In this document: positions 12,441 to 23,164 of the stretch, piece by piece
How positions within the stretch are numbered: position 1 is the first letter of the stretch
Layout: every line of letters starts with the position of its first letter
Source: Anaeramoeba flamelloides
Taxonomy: Eukaryota; Metamonada; Anaeramoebidae
DNA: 64,000 nucleotides
Direction of reading: 5' to 3'
Assembly (NCBI GenBank): GCA_027625915.1
Contig: JANTQA010000063.1
Span: 7,521,501-7,585,500, forward strand
Position numbers and translations under genes: made by a program
The notes under the pieces: model-generated
What the model saw: the letters and a program-made list of their open reading frames with translations, nothing else
Databases searched by the model: none
Told to the model about the DNA's origin: nothing

Positions 12441-12626
12441 TTTTATTGAGATAAATATTGACATCTAAAGTCCATAAACTAATATTATTTCACCTGTTTC
12501 CGCTTACTTCAAAGGTTTTTCTTAATACTCATTTCTAAATTCTCAATTTTTTTATACCTTCATTCTTCTTTTTTTTTCTTTTCTTCTTTTTTCTATCCTT
12601 TTTTTTACACTTCTTCATTTTTTTAT

Positions 12627-12823
12627 TACAGTCATTTCCACTTTTAAGACACAAACTTTGAACGAAATTTTGGTCACAAAAAATCTAAAATTAAAGCACA
12701 TTGTTTTTAATTTCTTTTTACAGCGAATTTTACTCGAATTTGGAATTTGTACCTTAATTTGAGATTGTTTGTGTGCCTCAAATTTCGTTCAAAGTTAGTG
12801 TCTTAAAAGTGGAACTTGTTGTA
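12627..12823. mobile_element. MITE family 1, copy 2
   Basis: A 197 bp inverted-repeat element with flanking TA on both sides. The tips read CAGTCATTTCCACTTTTAAG and, inverted, CAACAAGTTCCACTTTTAAG. It has the same length and internal layout as the copy at 11162, but the arms are more diverged. It has no coding capacity. Confidence 0.85.
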
Positions 12824-13070
12824 AGACTCTTTATTATTTCCTCTTTATTTTTTTGTAAAAATCTAAATTCAGTTTAATAAAATTCTGATGATTGTATCTA
12901 TTTACTACTATCCAGTGGTATCTCAAGATCCCTTTGGATAAAAAGATTTAAATTTAAGTCATCATAAACTTCTCTCTAAACCCAGTTAAATTTTTATAAC
13001 ATTTAACACTTTATAATAAAATAAAGAAAACAAAATATTGGTTTTTTTTTTTCTTTTTTAGGGTATGAGT

Positions 13071-13940
13071 TACCATTGTAAAAAAAAATTGGGTCATTAA
13101 AAAAAATTGGGTCACTCAAAAATTCGTTTTCGTTTTTTAAATAATAAATATTAGCAAAATGTTTTTTGATCAAAGTAAAATTTTATGAACAAATCTTACA
13201 TTTAATAAAAACCAAAGTCGCTATCAATTATAATTTTCAAAGGCAATATTATATTGTTGTATTTTAACCTTTTGGAATTACTGTGGAAGCCTAAAAAACA
13301 AAAATTGAATTTTAATTGTCAACTTTACTAAAAATAAGAGAAATATTTAATAGGAAATATTATAATCGATTAATTCAATAAGATATTTATCATTGTTATT
13401 AAACGCAAGTTTATCACAGTTAAACTTAAATATCCTTTTAAACCAAATTGAATAATAAAATCTTCCAAAAAAGCTGTTTTTTCAAAAGAGATTGTTTTTC
13501 ACTAATGTTTACAATCAAAACTTCAAAATACCGAAATATCAAGATTTCAGAAACCATTTAAATTCTTTAAATCCCCATACACAAACTTTAAACAAAAATG
13601 GTTATTAATTTTTTGGTCTTCCCAAACAATGACTAACTTGATCTTGGAATGTAATCCAATAAAAAAAATCAACTTTTTTAGTAAAGTTTTCAATTAAAAA
13701 TAAATTTTTGTTTTTTAGGCTTCCACAGTAATTCCAAAAGGTTAAAATACAACAATATAATATTGCCTTTGAAAATTATAATTGATAGCGACTTTGGTTT
13801 TTATTAAATGTAAGATTTGTTCATAAAATTTTACTTTGATCAAAAAACATTTTGCTAATATTTATTATTTAAAAAACGAAAACGAATTTTTGAGTGACCC
13901 CAATTTTTTTTAATGACCCAAATTTTTTTCAAAATGGTTA
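13071..13940. mobile_element. Fold-back element F2 with virtually identical arms
   Basis: An 870 bp element bounded by TA, with arms of about 250 bp (13071-13335 and 13680-13940). Arm landmarks are AATTGGGTCATT, CGTTTTCGTTTTTTAAAT, CCAAAGTCGCTATC and GGAATTACTGTGGAAGCC. By eye about 190 bp of the two arms match without a difference; only the outermost 40 bases differ slightly. The core has no open frame. A diverged solitary arm lies at 9123-9375. Confidence 0.85.
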
Positions 13941-14352
13941 TTTCAATTTTTGAAATAGATAAAATTATTAATAATTGTCTAAAAAAAAAAAAACATAATT
14001 TTTTGGAATTATTAAAGTAGGTGTCGTTTTTTAATATTTGTAATCAAACGTTAAGCTGATAATCAATATTCTGATTTAAAATGTGAAAAAAAGAGAAAAC
14101 ATGAAAGGGGGGTATAAGAAAAGAATCCCGAAAGTTTAAAATTAAAAGAAAAGAAAAAATATTAAAATTTTCTTTATTGGTTTTGAAATAATAAAAAAAT
14201 ATTTTCTGAATTAGATAAAAGATAATAAATTGGAAGAAAGAAAGACAAAGGAAAAAAAAAAAAAAAACTATAACTAAAACAGTCCCTTTTTTTGAACCAA
14301 TAAATAAGACTTTGGGATAATAAAATATAAAAAAGAATAATCAAAAAAAAAA

Positions 14353-17202
14353 TTAAAATTTAATTCTTTCCAATTCATCTAACTTGTCGGGATCAACATG
14401 TTCCAGAATCCATTTGTGTTTTAAAACTTGATGTAAATTTAATCGCTTTTCGGGGTCTTTTTTTAATAATTTTTTAATTAAATCCTTTGCGCCTTGTGAG
14501 ACATAGTTTGGGATTCTTAGTTGGGCGTTTTGGATCTTGTTATAAGTCTGCGAAGTGCCGCGAGCCTCGAAGGGTGGTTTGCCAACCAAAAATTCGTAAA
14601 GAAGTATCCCGATGGACCAAACGTCTATTGTTTGGCCATAGCCGTCGCCGTCGATCATTTCTGGTGACAAATAGTCCAGGGTACCACAGAAGGTTGTTCG
14701 CCTAGCTTCTTCAGCAAGAACGGACCAACCAAAATCTGCAATTTTCAGTTCGCCATTTTTCCCAATCAGGATGTTTTCGGGTTTGATGTCACGATGGATC
14801 ACATTTTTCGAGTGGCAATAGGATAAGGCCGACGCCAGGGATGCAATGTAGTTGGCGGCAAGTGGTTCTTCAAATCGTTTAACTTTGCATAATTGTTTAA
14901 AAAGTTCACCGCCATTGGCATATTCCAAAACTAAATACACACGTACGTTGTCCTGGTAATGCCCGTACATCCTCAGAACGTTTTTGTGCTTTAATTGTGA
15001 TTGCACCTCAACTTCTCTTTTCAATTGGTGCTCTGCGTCGATTTCTCTGAGTTTGTTCTTGAAAAGTACCTTGAGTGCTACAAATTCTTTGGATTTCTTT
15101 TCTTTTGCAAGATACACATTCCCAAATTGGCCCTTGCCAAGAGCTCGGCCCACAATTAGATCGCTTTTTGACCATTGGGTTTTTTGATCCAAAATTGAAA
15201 GTGGTGTTTTCCTTGTTATTTTCTTGACAATTTTGTTACAATTCGTCAGAGTATTTTTTTTTATGGATCTTTTATTAAATGGTTTGGCTTGTTTTTTTTT
15301 TGTTTTTTCTCTCAAACACTTTTGTTGTTGTCTTCGTCTTTGTTCTTGTTCATAGCCATCACTATCTTCTTCTTCTTCCTCTTCCTCTTCCTCATTTTTT
15401 TCACGCTGTTGTTGTTGTTGTTGAATTTGATATTCTTGATCTTTATTATATCTTTGTTTGAATTGTTTTTTGTTAGAGTCTTTGTCTTGTTGGATTTTTT
15501 GTAATTTCTGTAATGCGTTCCTTTGAAATACCTTCATAACTAATATCTGCGATTCTCTTCTGGAATTCATTGCCTTTTTTTGGTTATTTGGAAGAATTGA
15601 TTCCAATTGGTTTGTGGGTAGTTGTTTTTCATTTTCTAGTTTTTTTTCTTCTTGTGCTTGCTCTTCCTCTTGCTCTACCTCTTCCTCTTCCTGTTGTATC
15701 AGTTCTTTTTTTGTTTGTCTTTTATCTTTTTTTTTTGTTTCACTTTGATTTTTTTTTTTCATTTGGAGGTTTTTTGTTCTCTTTATTTTTGTTTTTTGTG
15801 GTTTCGATTTTACGATTCTTTTTAATTTCTTTGGTTTGTTGAGACGACGAATTCTTGTGTTTGAATTTTTAGATTTGGAAATTTTTGATAATTTTGTAGG
15901 GGAGATATTTTTAATAGGGAATTTTCCTTTTTTTGTTGTTAATTTTTTTGGTTGGATCCTTCGTATTTTTTTTTTTTTAATTGGTTGGTTACTGAATTCC
16001 TTTGTACCTTTTGTTTGTAGTGTGTTTTGGGGTTTTGTAATTTTTTTTTTATTGATCCCTTTTGTCAATTTTTTTTTCAAAACCCTTTTCTTCAGTATTT
16101 TTTTTTTCCTCATTTCCTTGCTTTCTTTTTTGTTTCCATTTTGTTTTTCAAGATTTATATTTTTACTTTTGGAAGTTGAAAAGGTCCATTTTTTAGTTAC
16201 TGGATCATAAATACGTTTAATTTCAAGTGTCCCGATTTTTTTTTTGTTTTTTTGGTTTTTCTTCCTTAAATTAGTTCCTTTTTTTTGTTTCATTCGATTT
16301 ATTTTCTTTGGTTTTTTTTTGCCGTTATTAATCCCTATTCGGATTTTTTTTTCTTCTTTGCCTTGTTGGACATTTTCGCCATGTTCTTTTTGCTTAATCT
16401 GGGTGGGCTGTTCTTCCCCTTTCTCTTGATTTTGAGTTTGAAATTGATTTTTATTTAATTTGTCAACTTTAATCAAATTGCTCTCCAAATTATTTCTTGT
16501 TTTGTAAATTGGAATGTTATTTTGATTTGAATTTTCGATCGGCTTTTCTTCCACTTTTTTTTCTTTGAAATTGAAATTTGATGAACTCATAAAATTAAAA
16601 ATATTTGTCTTGTCCTCTTTCGGCTTGCTTTGGGTTTTGGGTGATTCTTGATAGGAAATAATCGTATTGGGATCAAGTGACTGTGTTCTCCTTCCAATTT
16701 TTTTTTTTTTTTTGGTTTTTTTCATTGAATAATCCTCTTTATTAAACAGATTATTTGGGAGTATGCCATTTGACAAACCAATCGTACTTGCTCGTAAACG
16801 GCTTCGTAATCGAACTAAACCAGTAGACACGGAGTTATCGGATCTAATTTTTGGTATAATGTTTTCACTAGCCGTTATTTTTTCCTCACAATTCGAATTT
16901 TCGTTTTTATTGTGTATATATTTTTCAGAATCAGATGAAAGTGAATAGTATCTGTTCTTATTCCTCAAAGGATTCCTTGAAGATCTATTGAGTGTTAATT
17001 GTTTGGATCAGAAAATATTGTTAAATTATTTGTTTTTTTTTTTTGATTTTGAATAAGAAATTTAAATCGTTGTTTTTGGTTAAGTTGTTTTTTATTTTGA
17101 GGTTTTTGGATTGGGTTCTTACTTTTTTGGTTGAAAATAATCAAACTCATCAAAGTCACTTCTTTCTGTTGGTATCATTAATGAAGAAAAATTATCATTC
17201 AT
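14353..17202 (-). CDS. AURK: Aurora-family Ser/Thr kinase with long basic N-terminal region
   Basis: Aurora kinases phosphorylate chromosomal and spindle targets in mitosis. The C-terminal 269 residues are a full kinase domain: GKGQFGNVYLAK, catalytic VALK lysine (about K665), HRDIKPEN (Asp about 759), IADFG (Asp about 777), activation loop RRTTFCGTLDYLSPEM (Thr about 791) and YEFLVGKPPFEA. The RRTT-CGTLDY and VGKPPFE motifs are Aurora-specific. The preceding roughly 630 residues are Lys/Gln/Glu-rich low complexity. The long open frame has no early ATG. A short first exon, 17202-17123, starts MNDNFSSLMIPTERSDFDEF and ends in phase 2 at GTAAGA. A 138-nt intron then joins to 16984, giving 903 residues. 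The kinase part is less A+T-rich than the N-terminal part. The family call is firm; the first exon is an inference. Confidence 0.9.
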
Positions 17203-17705
17203 TTGAATTCAAGATTTTTTTAAGTAAACAAAAGGAGACTGAAAAATATAAAAAAAAAATAAAATGATTTTTTATTGAAAAAATCATTTTATTATTAAAA
17301 TATTTTTGACCGTTATTTTTTAAAAAATAGTTAGTGAGTTTGAAATACAGTTTTTCACAGATTTTATTTGGTGAAAAAAATAAATATAATCAATTGTTTT
17401 TCTATATTTACAACAAACAATGTTTATTAAATACAAGTAAAAAATATATACTTTTTAATTCCAACAATTGGGCTAAAATAAGGTTTTGGTTTGAGAAATG
17501 AACTTTAAAGATTTATTTTAATTCTTTTTTTGTTTTGGAAAGCTGAATGAAAATTGTTGATCTTTAATTTTCTAATAAACAGCAAAAGAGTTTTTTTGAA
17601 TGAGTTATTGTATTTAATTGATTTTTTCTGATCCAATTTCTTGAGAAAAGAACAAACTGATAAAATTCTTCCAGCGATTTTTTAAAACGAGTATTTGAAT
17701 TATAT

Positions 17706-17832
17706 ATGGGAAAAAATTTTCACTTCCTTTTCAAATTTTTTCTTTAATAAATAGATTTTTCAAAGGAATAGAGTGTATTTTTACTCTTTTTATAAAAGGA
17801 AAAGAAAAATGAAGTGAAAATTTTTTCCTTTT
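17706..17832. repeat. TTTTCACTTC palindromic repeat, copy 1
   Basis: The inverted arms read GGAAAAAATTTTCACTTC and GAAGTGAAAATTTTTTCC around a 90 bp spacer. Related pairs lie at about 44385-44575 and 60868-61005. This is probably a short non-autonomous DNA element; no target duplication could be defined. Confidence 0.6.
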
Positions 17833-17949
17833 AAGGACTAAGTTTTTAGGTGAAAACAGTAAAATAATGGAGAAAATCACCCTTGAATAAGTTATGTAAT
17901 CCAAGTAATATTTGTCCAAGGACCATTTCTTTTAGAAATAATGTGAAAT

Positions 17950-18350
17950 TTTAACAATTTTCACAATTTTTACCTTGTACGATCATGCTATATTTTGATT
18001 TTAATATTTTAGAATTTCCATTTCTACTTACTCAACTCACACTATTTTCTAGAGCTGTTCTACATATTTTTTAAATTACTTTTACAAGTTTGAAATGTTC
18101 CAAAATTTGAAATGCACTTGGAAATCCCCAAAAGCAATTTTTTACAATTATTTTTTTTGTTATTTTCAGTTTTCCTTTTTATTGAAAAACAAAGAAAAAT
18201 AATCTCGGTGAAAAGGCAAAGATGACAAAAAATGTTTTTTTTTTTTTTTTTGTCCAATTTCTTTGGTGTGAAATTTTTTTTTGAGAAGTGAAAGTGAAAT
18301 AACACAATTACTCAACCCCCTCAAGGATGGGAACGTAGTCCTTAAAATTC
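17950..18350. repeat. Dispersed repeat R1, copy a
   Basis: About 400 bp shared with 19755-20290 and, inverted, 38516-38830. Landmarks are TTTTACAAGTTTGAAA, GTTATTTTCAGTTTTCC, AATCTCGGTGAAAAGG, GATGACAAAAAATG plus a T-run, TCCAATTTCTT and a final ACGTAGTCCTTAAA. No coding potential is visible. Confidence 0.7.
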
Positions 18351-18779
18351 AAATATTAGTATCATATTGAAAATAATTTTTCTACATCTTGAATTTGAAA
18401 TGTGAATTAAGAACCCCTATTACCACAAATACCAATCTTCCATTTTCAAGCAATTTTCTGAAATGTATTATTTGTTTTAAAAGATTAATCCATTCATTTC
18501 TTTTTTTTATAAAGTCCAAAAATCCAACATATTTCCAAATTATTTTTAAAAAAGTATTTGCTTTGAAGAATATAGAAATCTTTTTTACTTCCCACAAAAA
18601 ACCATTGAACCTTTTATTAAGTTTAACTATTTAATGTGAAAAATCAGCTTCAATAAGTGTTTTTCTTTTTAGTTTGAAGGATTTCTTGATTTCTTTTGCA
18701 TACATTATAATACTTCCCTTCAAGAAAATTAAAAGAAAATCCCCATCAATTTATTTTTCATTTACTATTAATTGCAAAA

Positions 18780-19012
18780 TAAAAAAGATCAAAATTTTCA
18801 TTCAGCTTTCCAAAAAAAATAAAAACACATCTCAAGAACTAATACAAAATATCAAAGTTCCTAATTCTCTAAAAAGGAAAATTAATAATTTAATCTTCAT
18901 ATCCGAATCAAAAAAGTTGATATTATAGATGATTTATTAAAATCTATTTGTGGAAAGTTGAATGAAAATTTTGTTACATTTATTTTGAAACTAATAGTAT
19001 GTAACAAGGAAA
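18780..19012. repeat. GATCAAAATTTTCATT fold-back repeat, copy 1
   Basis: It begins GATCAAAATTTTCATTCAGC followed by TTTCC and ends with the inverse, GGAAAGTTGAATGAAAATTTTG. Copies lie at 27104-27290 and 40686-40868, and a lone end lies at 17525-17570. Open frames across it are short and lysine/isoleucine-rich and were rejected as genes. Confidence 0.6.
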
Positions 19013-19754
19013 ACTTTTCATTCTTGAAAAGATTTCCAAAAAAAATTAATTTAATTGATTCTTCGACTTTAAATAAACAAAAAATCATGTTTATCTGGTT
19101 TAAAAAAGAGTTAAAAGATTAATATAATCACAAAAGAACCAATCATATAATTTTTTTTTTTTTTTGAAATGATTAATAATAATAAAAATGACTTTCAAAT
19201 TCAAGTTTAGGTTACTTACAATTAAGGTTTTTATATATAAGTGGTTTTATTCAAATTAAATAAACTTAAATAATAATAAATGATAAATCCAAATTTATAA
19301 TTACAAAGTAAGTACCCATCCGAAGTGAAAATTTCCCAAGATTAGAGATTTATAGAGTATATTTTTTAAGATCACAAAAAATTAAAATTAAAATGAGATC
19401 CACAATTTCCTCTTTTTCTGTTTGTGTGATATTAGCAAAAAATAAAGAAGATAGATTGAAAAGTATTTTTTATATATTAAAATAAATATATATATATATT
19501 ATTTTTTTTCTTTATAAATAATAAAAAAGTTTCCCAGTTATTGAATATTGGTATTTTTATGCGATTAACAAATATATATTTTAATTATATCCAAATACTG
19601 TGAACAACAGCCCTTAAGGATTGTGTGGCAAGGTAAAAACGAGGAAATCTATTAAAAACTCCGATGAAAAAGTTCTATACTCCCAGTTAAAGTTACATAC
19701 AAAGAATTACTTTTAGAAACAATTTAAAATTTCATCATTTCCAAAAATTTTTTA

Positions 19755-20290
19755 TACAATTTTGTCCTTTCTTTGATACTTACCAAAATTCGATTTTACA
19801 ATTTCACAATTTCTATTTCAAATCTAAAAAGGTAAAATCATTTCCCAAGCTGTTTTCAACATTTTTTTTCCTTTACTTTTATAAGTTTGAAAGTTTTTAA
19901 AATTTGAACTTGTAGTTGAAAACCCCTTTAAGTCATTTTTTTACAATTTTCCTTTTTTTTGTTATTTTCAGTTTTCCTTTTCATTGAAAAACAAATAAAA
20001 ATAATCTCGGTGAAAAGGTAAAGATGACAAAAAATGTTTTTTTTTTTTTTTTGGTCCAATTTCTTCATAATGAAAATTCTTTTTGAGAAATGAAACTAAA
20101 ATATAACTACAGCCGTTTCAACTCAGGTGTGAATCGCACTCATTCGTTGAATGGTCGAGAAACATTTTAAATTGACTTGGAAGGTTTCCCAACCATTCAA
20201 CAAATGAGTGCTATTCACACCTGAGTTGAAACAGCTGTATAAATCAACACTTAACCCCCCGTGATAGAAATAAAGTCCTTAAATGAACAA
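19755..20290. repeat. Dispersed repeat R1, copy b, interrupted by a MITE
   Basis: This copy is colinear with R1a at 17950-18350 except that a 132 bp palindromic MITE (20108-20239) splits its right end. R1a reads straight through the corresponding point, so R1a acts as an unoccupied reference site. Confidence 0.7.
20108..20239. mobile_element. 132 bp palindromic MITE (TACAGCYGTTTCAACTC)
   Basis: The tips TACAGCCGTTTCAACTCAGG and, inverted, TACAGCTGTTTCAACTCAGG flank further pairing (GTGTGAAT, ACTCATT, GTTGAATGGT). TA stands at both ends, in keeping with a TA target duplication. It shares the outer TACAGCTGTT tip with the elements at 22613 and 27402 but not the inner arm. Confidence 0.85.
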
Positions 20291-20592
20291 ATCCCAAAGT
20301 AGAATTATTTTACAAATCGACTTTTTAGAGACAATAGAATACTTTTATCATAAAATACAATTTATCAACAATTTCAACACATTAACATTAAACTCTTTGA
20401 TATAGAAGAAGATAAACCTTGAAATGAATAAATCAATAAAAAAAAAATTTCAAATGTTGAAATACCCCAAGTTCCAAAAAACCAAGAAAACATTAAAAAT
20501 ACACAAATAACAAAAATATATCATTACTTAAATCATTTTTTAAACTTTTTGACTTTTTTAGAGATTACACTAAACAAATTTTCTCGAACAAA

Positions 20593-22254
20593 ATGACTTC
20601 TAATTCATTTGCAAGATTTGAAAAATGGTTGGATCTTATGAAAAAAAAAGATCTTGAGGCAACACAAAAAAAAAAAAAACAAAGAACAAACATCCCACCA
20701 ATTCGCAAAAATAATGACAAGTTCAATCTCAAACAACAAACCAACACAACAAAAACCGAAAAGAAACAAAAAAATGTCAAGTCAAATAAACAAAAAATTG
20801 AAAACTTTACTGTTCCAACTGTGGAAGAAATCTTATCGACTTCATCCGAAGAAGAAGAAATCACGATTAAAAAGGAACCTGAAAAAAAGAAACGAATCAG
20901 TTCATATGATTACGACGGGTGGGACAAATTAATTTATGAAGAGAAAAAGAAAAAAAAATTAATCGACGAAGCACTTGAGCACAAAGCAAAAGGAAACAAA
21001 TGTTATGGAAGCAAAAAATGGAAAGAAGCAATTACGCATTATACAAAGGCAATTTCGATTTATGATGGAGATCACATTTTTTATTCAAATAGAGCAGCCT
21101 GCTATCTCAAAATTAAAATGTACAAGTCAGCAGAAGAGGACTGCACAAGGGCGTTACAAATTGATCCAAAGTTTATCAAGGCTTGGTTTCGACGTGGTTT
21201 GGCACGTAAAAACTTAAAAAACTATAGATTTGCCATCAAGGACTTTAAAAAGGTTTTAAAATTACAGCCAGAAAACCAAGCCTCTGTCAAAGAAATTCTT
21301 GCAATAAACAAACAAATAAAACAAGACAATCCTTTGAACTCGAGTCAAAAAACAAATTCGTCGAAACAAACAAAAGCAAAACCGAATCTTCAAAAGAATG
21401 TCAAAATTAATGGTTCCCATTCAAAAAAACTCGAAAATGAACGAAAGCAACTTGAAAGGATCCAAGAACAATTGTTGGGATTAAACGTAACACCAAAACA
21501 AAATATAAAGCAAAAACAAGTAAATAAACCACAAATTCAAGTTATTGAAAACAACAAAAACGAAGATGAAAATTTGAAACAAAACAAAAAGAAAAAAGAA
21601 AAACCCTCTTCCTTAAAAACAGAAAATAAAATAATAAATGAAAAGGAAATCAAAAAAGTTATAACAAATAAAACAATTGAACAGAATTATAATAATAAGA
21701 ACACCAAGGACCAACAAACTACGGAGAATACCATAACGACTCCTAACACGACAAAAACAAAAACAATCCAGAATAAGAAAACTGATAAAGAAAAGCTCAA
21801 AAAACAACAAACACCCAAAGTAGCAGAATTAAAATCAATAGAAGTTTCGATACCTAATACCTCACCCAAGACCTTTTTCGAATTTGAAAAAATCTGGAGA
21901 CAATTTTCCCAAATACAAAACGAAGAAACCAAACTGGATTCCAAAAAAAAATACCTCGAGATCATTAATCCTCAATTACTTCCAAAAATCTTTCAAAATT
22001 CCTTTTCCGTCGAATATTTTGTTGAAATACTTCAAATATTACAGTACCGATTAAAAATAAATAAATTTCCAAACGAATTCATGAAATCAAATATAAATAA
22101 AATTCTATATTACATTTCACAAATACCTAGATTTAGTATGGCATTCATGTTTCTATCCAGAAAGGAAAAGCAAATTTTAACAGAAATTATTGGAAAAACA
22201 AACGTCCAAAAAAACGAATTATATTTAAAGGTACGTAAATTATATAAAATGTAA
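20593..22254 (+). CDS. RPAP3: RPAP3-like TPR co-chaperone of the R2TP complex
   Basis: RPAP3/SPAG1 proteins link HSP90 to R2TP clients such as RNA polymerase II and PIKKs. The 553-residue open frame has a Lys-rich N-terminus, a SYDYDGWDKL motif before the TPR (about residue 104), and three TPR units at about 127-228. Its carboxylate-clamp residues are K131, N135, N166, K196 and R200, which would hold the HSP90 EEVD tail. A low-complexity linker follows, then an RPAP3 C-terminal domain at about 424-553 (PKTFFEFEKIWRQF, SVEYFVEILQIL, IPRFSMAFMFLSRKEKQIL), the module that binds the RUVBL ring in known homologues. It has one TPR block where vertebrate RPAP3 has two. A strong donor-like AAG/GTACGTAAAT at 22231 leaves open a spliced alternative C-terminus. 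Confidence 0.88.
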   Translation: MTSNSFARFEKWLDLMKKKDLEATQKKKKQRTNIPPIRKNNDKFNLKQQTNTTKTEKKQKNVKSNKQKIENFTVPTVEEILSTSSEEEEITIKKEPEKKKRISSYDYDGWDKLIYEEKKKKKLIDEALEHKAKGNKCYGSKKWKEAITHYTKAISIYDGDHIFYSNRAACYLKIKMYKSAEEDCTRALQIDPKFIKAWFRRGLARKNLKNYRFAIKDFKKVLKLQPENQASVKEILAINKQIKQDNPLNSSQKTNSSKQTKAKPNLQKNVKINGSHSKKLENERKQLERIQEQLLGLNVTPKQNIKQKQVNKPQIQVIENNKNEDENLKQNKKKKEKPSSLKTENKIINEKEIKKVITNKTIEQNYNNKNTKDQQTTENTITTPNTTKTKTIQNKKTDKEKLKKQQTPKVAELKSIEVSIPNTSPKTFFEFEKIWRQFSQIQNEETKLDSKKKYLEIINPQLLPKIFQNSFSVEYFVEILQILQYRLKINKFPNEFMKSNINKILYYISQIPRFSMAFMFLSRKEKQILTEIIGKTNVQKNELYLKVRKLYKM

Positions 22255-22445
22255 ACGAAGAAAAATATTATCAATTTATTTTTATAAACCAAAAACAAAA
22301 CAAAAAGATACATATAATACATGCATTACTTAAACGTTTTTTTTTTTTTTATTTTATTTTTATTTCGTTTATGCCAAGAAAATTGATATCTTGATTTTTA
22401 AGTTTTTTTTTCACAAATTAATAGAATTACGATAAAAATTACTTT

Positions 22446-22492
<47 letters not shown>

Positions 22493-22544
22493 ATTTTTAT
22501 TTTAAGAGAGGTAATTCAAGAAAATAACCACCTAATGTTTCCCC

Positions 22545-22550
22545 CATTCC

Positions 22551-22598
<48 letters not shown>

Positions 22599-22600
22599 TT
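22545..22600. repeat. AT then AG microsatellite
   Basis: A run of about 12 AT units passes directly into about 12 AG units just before the MITE at 22613. The preceding 22440-22500 is a T4-9A tandem tract downstream of RPAP3. Confidence 0.9.
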
Positions 22601-22612
22601 TAATCCCCTAGT

Positions 22613-23138
22613 TACAGCTGTTCCAAACCTACAATGAAATTTCACAGACATAGAAATTGACTTTTGGTCTCAGTTAAATCCAAAAAAAAAAATCTTCCGT
22701 TATACGCTATCATATATATTTTATGGTTTGACATAGGTTTTTTTAAAAAATATTTCTAATTGAAAGACAGAGAAAAAAATCTTGTTTTTTTTGAAACAAA
22801 TTACAAAATCCATCACAAAGCGTCCAAAGATCGAAGATCTAATTTAATAATCATTTTTTAAAATGGTCTTGGCTTTTGATTTTTAAGGTCTTTAGAAATT
22901 AAGGATACACCAAAAAACTGAAAAATTTTCGAAATTATTGTTCATTTAGAAAGTTTTTTATTCAAAAATTCAAATTTGAATATTTTCTCTATGGGAAATT
23001 TTTGTTCTATTATAAAATTTCATGGTTTGTAATAGGCTGTCGTATAACCATAAAATCCTGTCATAAAATGGCTAGTATGATAAAGAAAATGAATTTTCTG
23101 GTTATCATAGATTTCACAGTAGGGTTGGAACAGCTGTA
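22613..23138. mobile_element. 526 bp TIR element (TACAGCTGTTCCAACC)
   Basis: The termini TACAGCTGTTCCAAACCTAC and, inverted, TACAGCTGTTCCAACCCTAC are followed by paired inner blocks (GTGAAATTTCA/CTGTGAAATC, and CGTTATACG versus CGTATAAC). TA flanks both ends. The internal sequence has no open frame. It looks like a non-autonomous Tc1/mariner-type element and abuts the truncated F3 arm at 23165. Confidence 0.8.
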
Positions 23139-23164
23139 AGCGATTTCCAAAAAAGAGTGGAAAA

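Noticed and set aside
14487-16948. Several plus-strand frames opposite the Aurora gene
   Set aside because: Phe/Leu-rich antisense of Lys/Glu/Gln-rich coding sequence.
17043-17267. 74-codon plus-strand frame
   Set aside because: It lies over the proposed first exon and intron of Aurora on the other strand and has noise composition.
18060-19088. Short frames over R1 and the fold-back repeat
   Set aside because: They fall entirely within non-coding repeats, and the copies do not conserve a reading frame.
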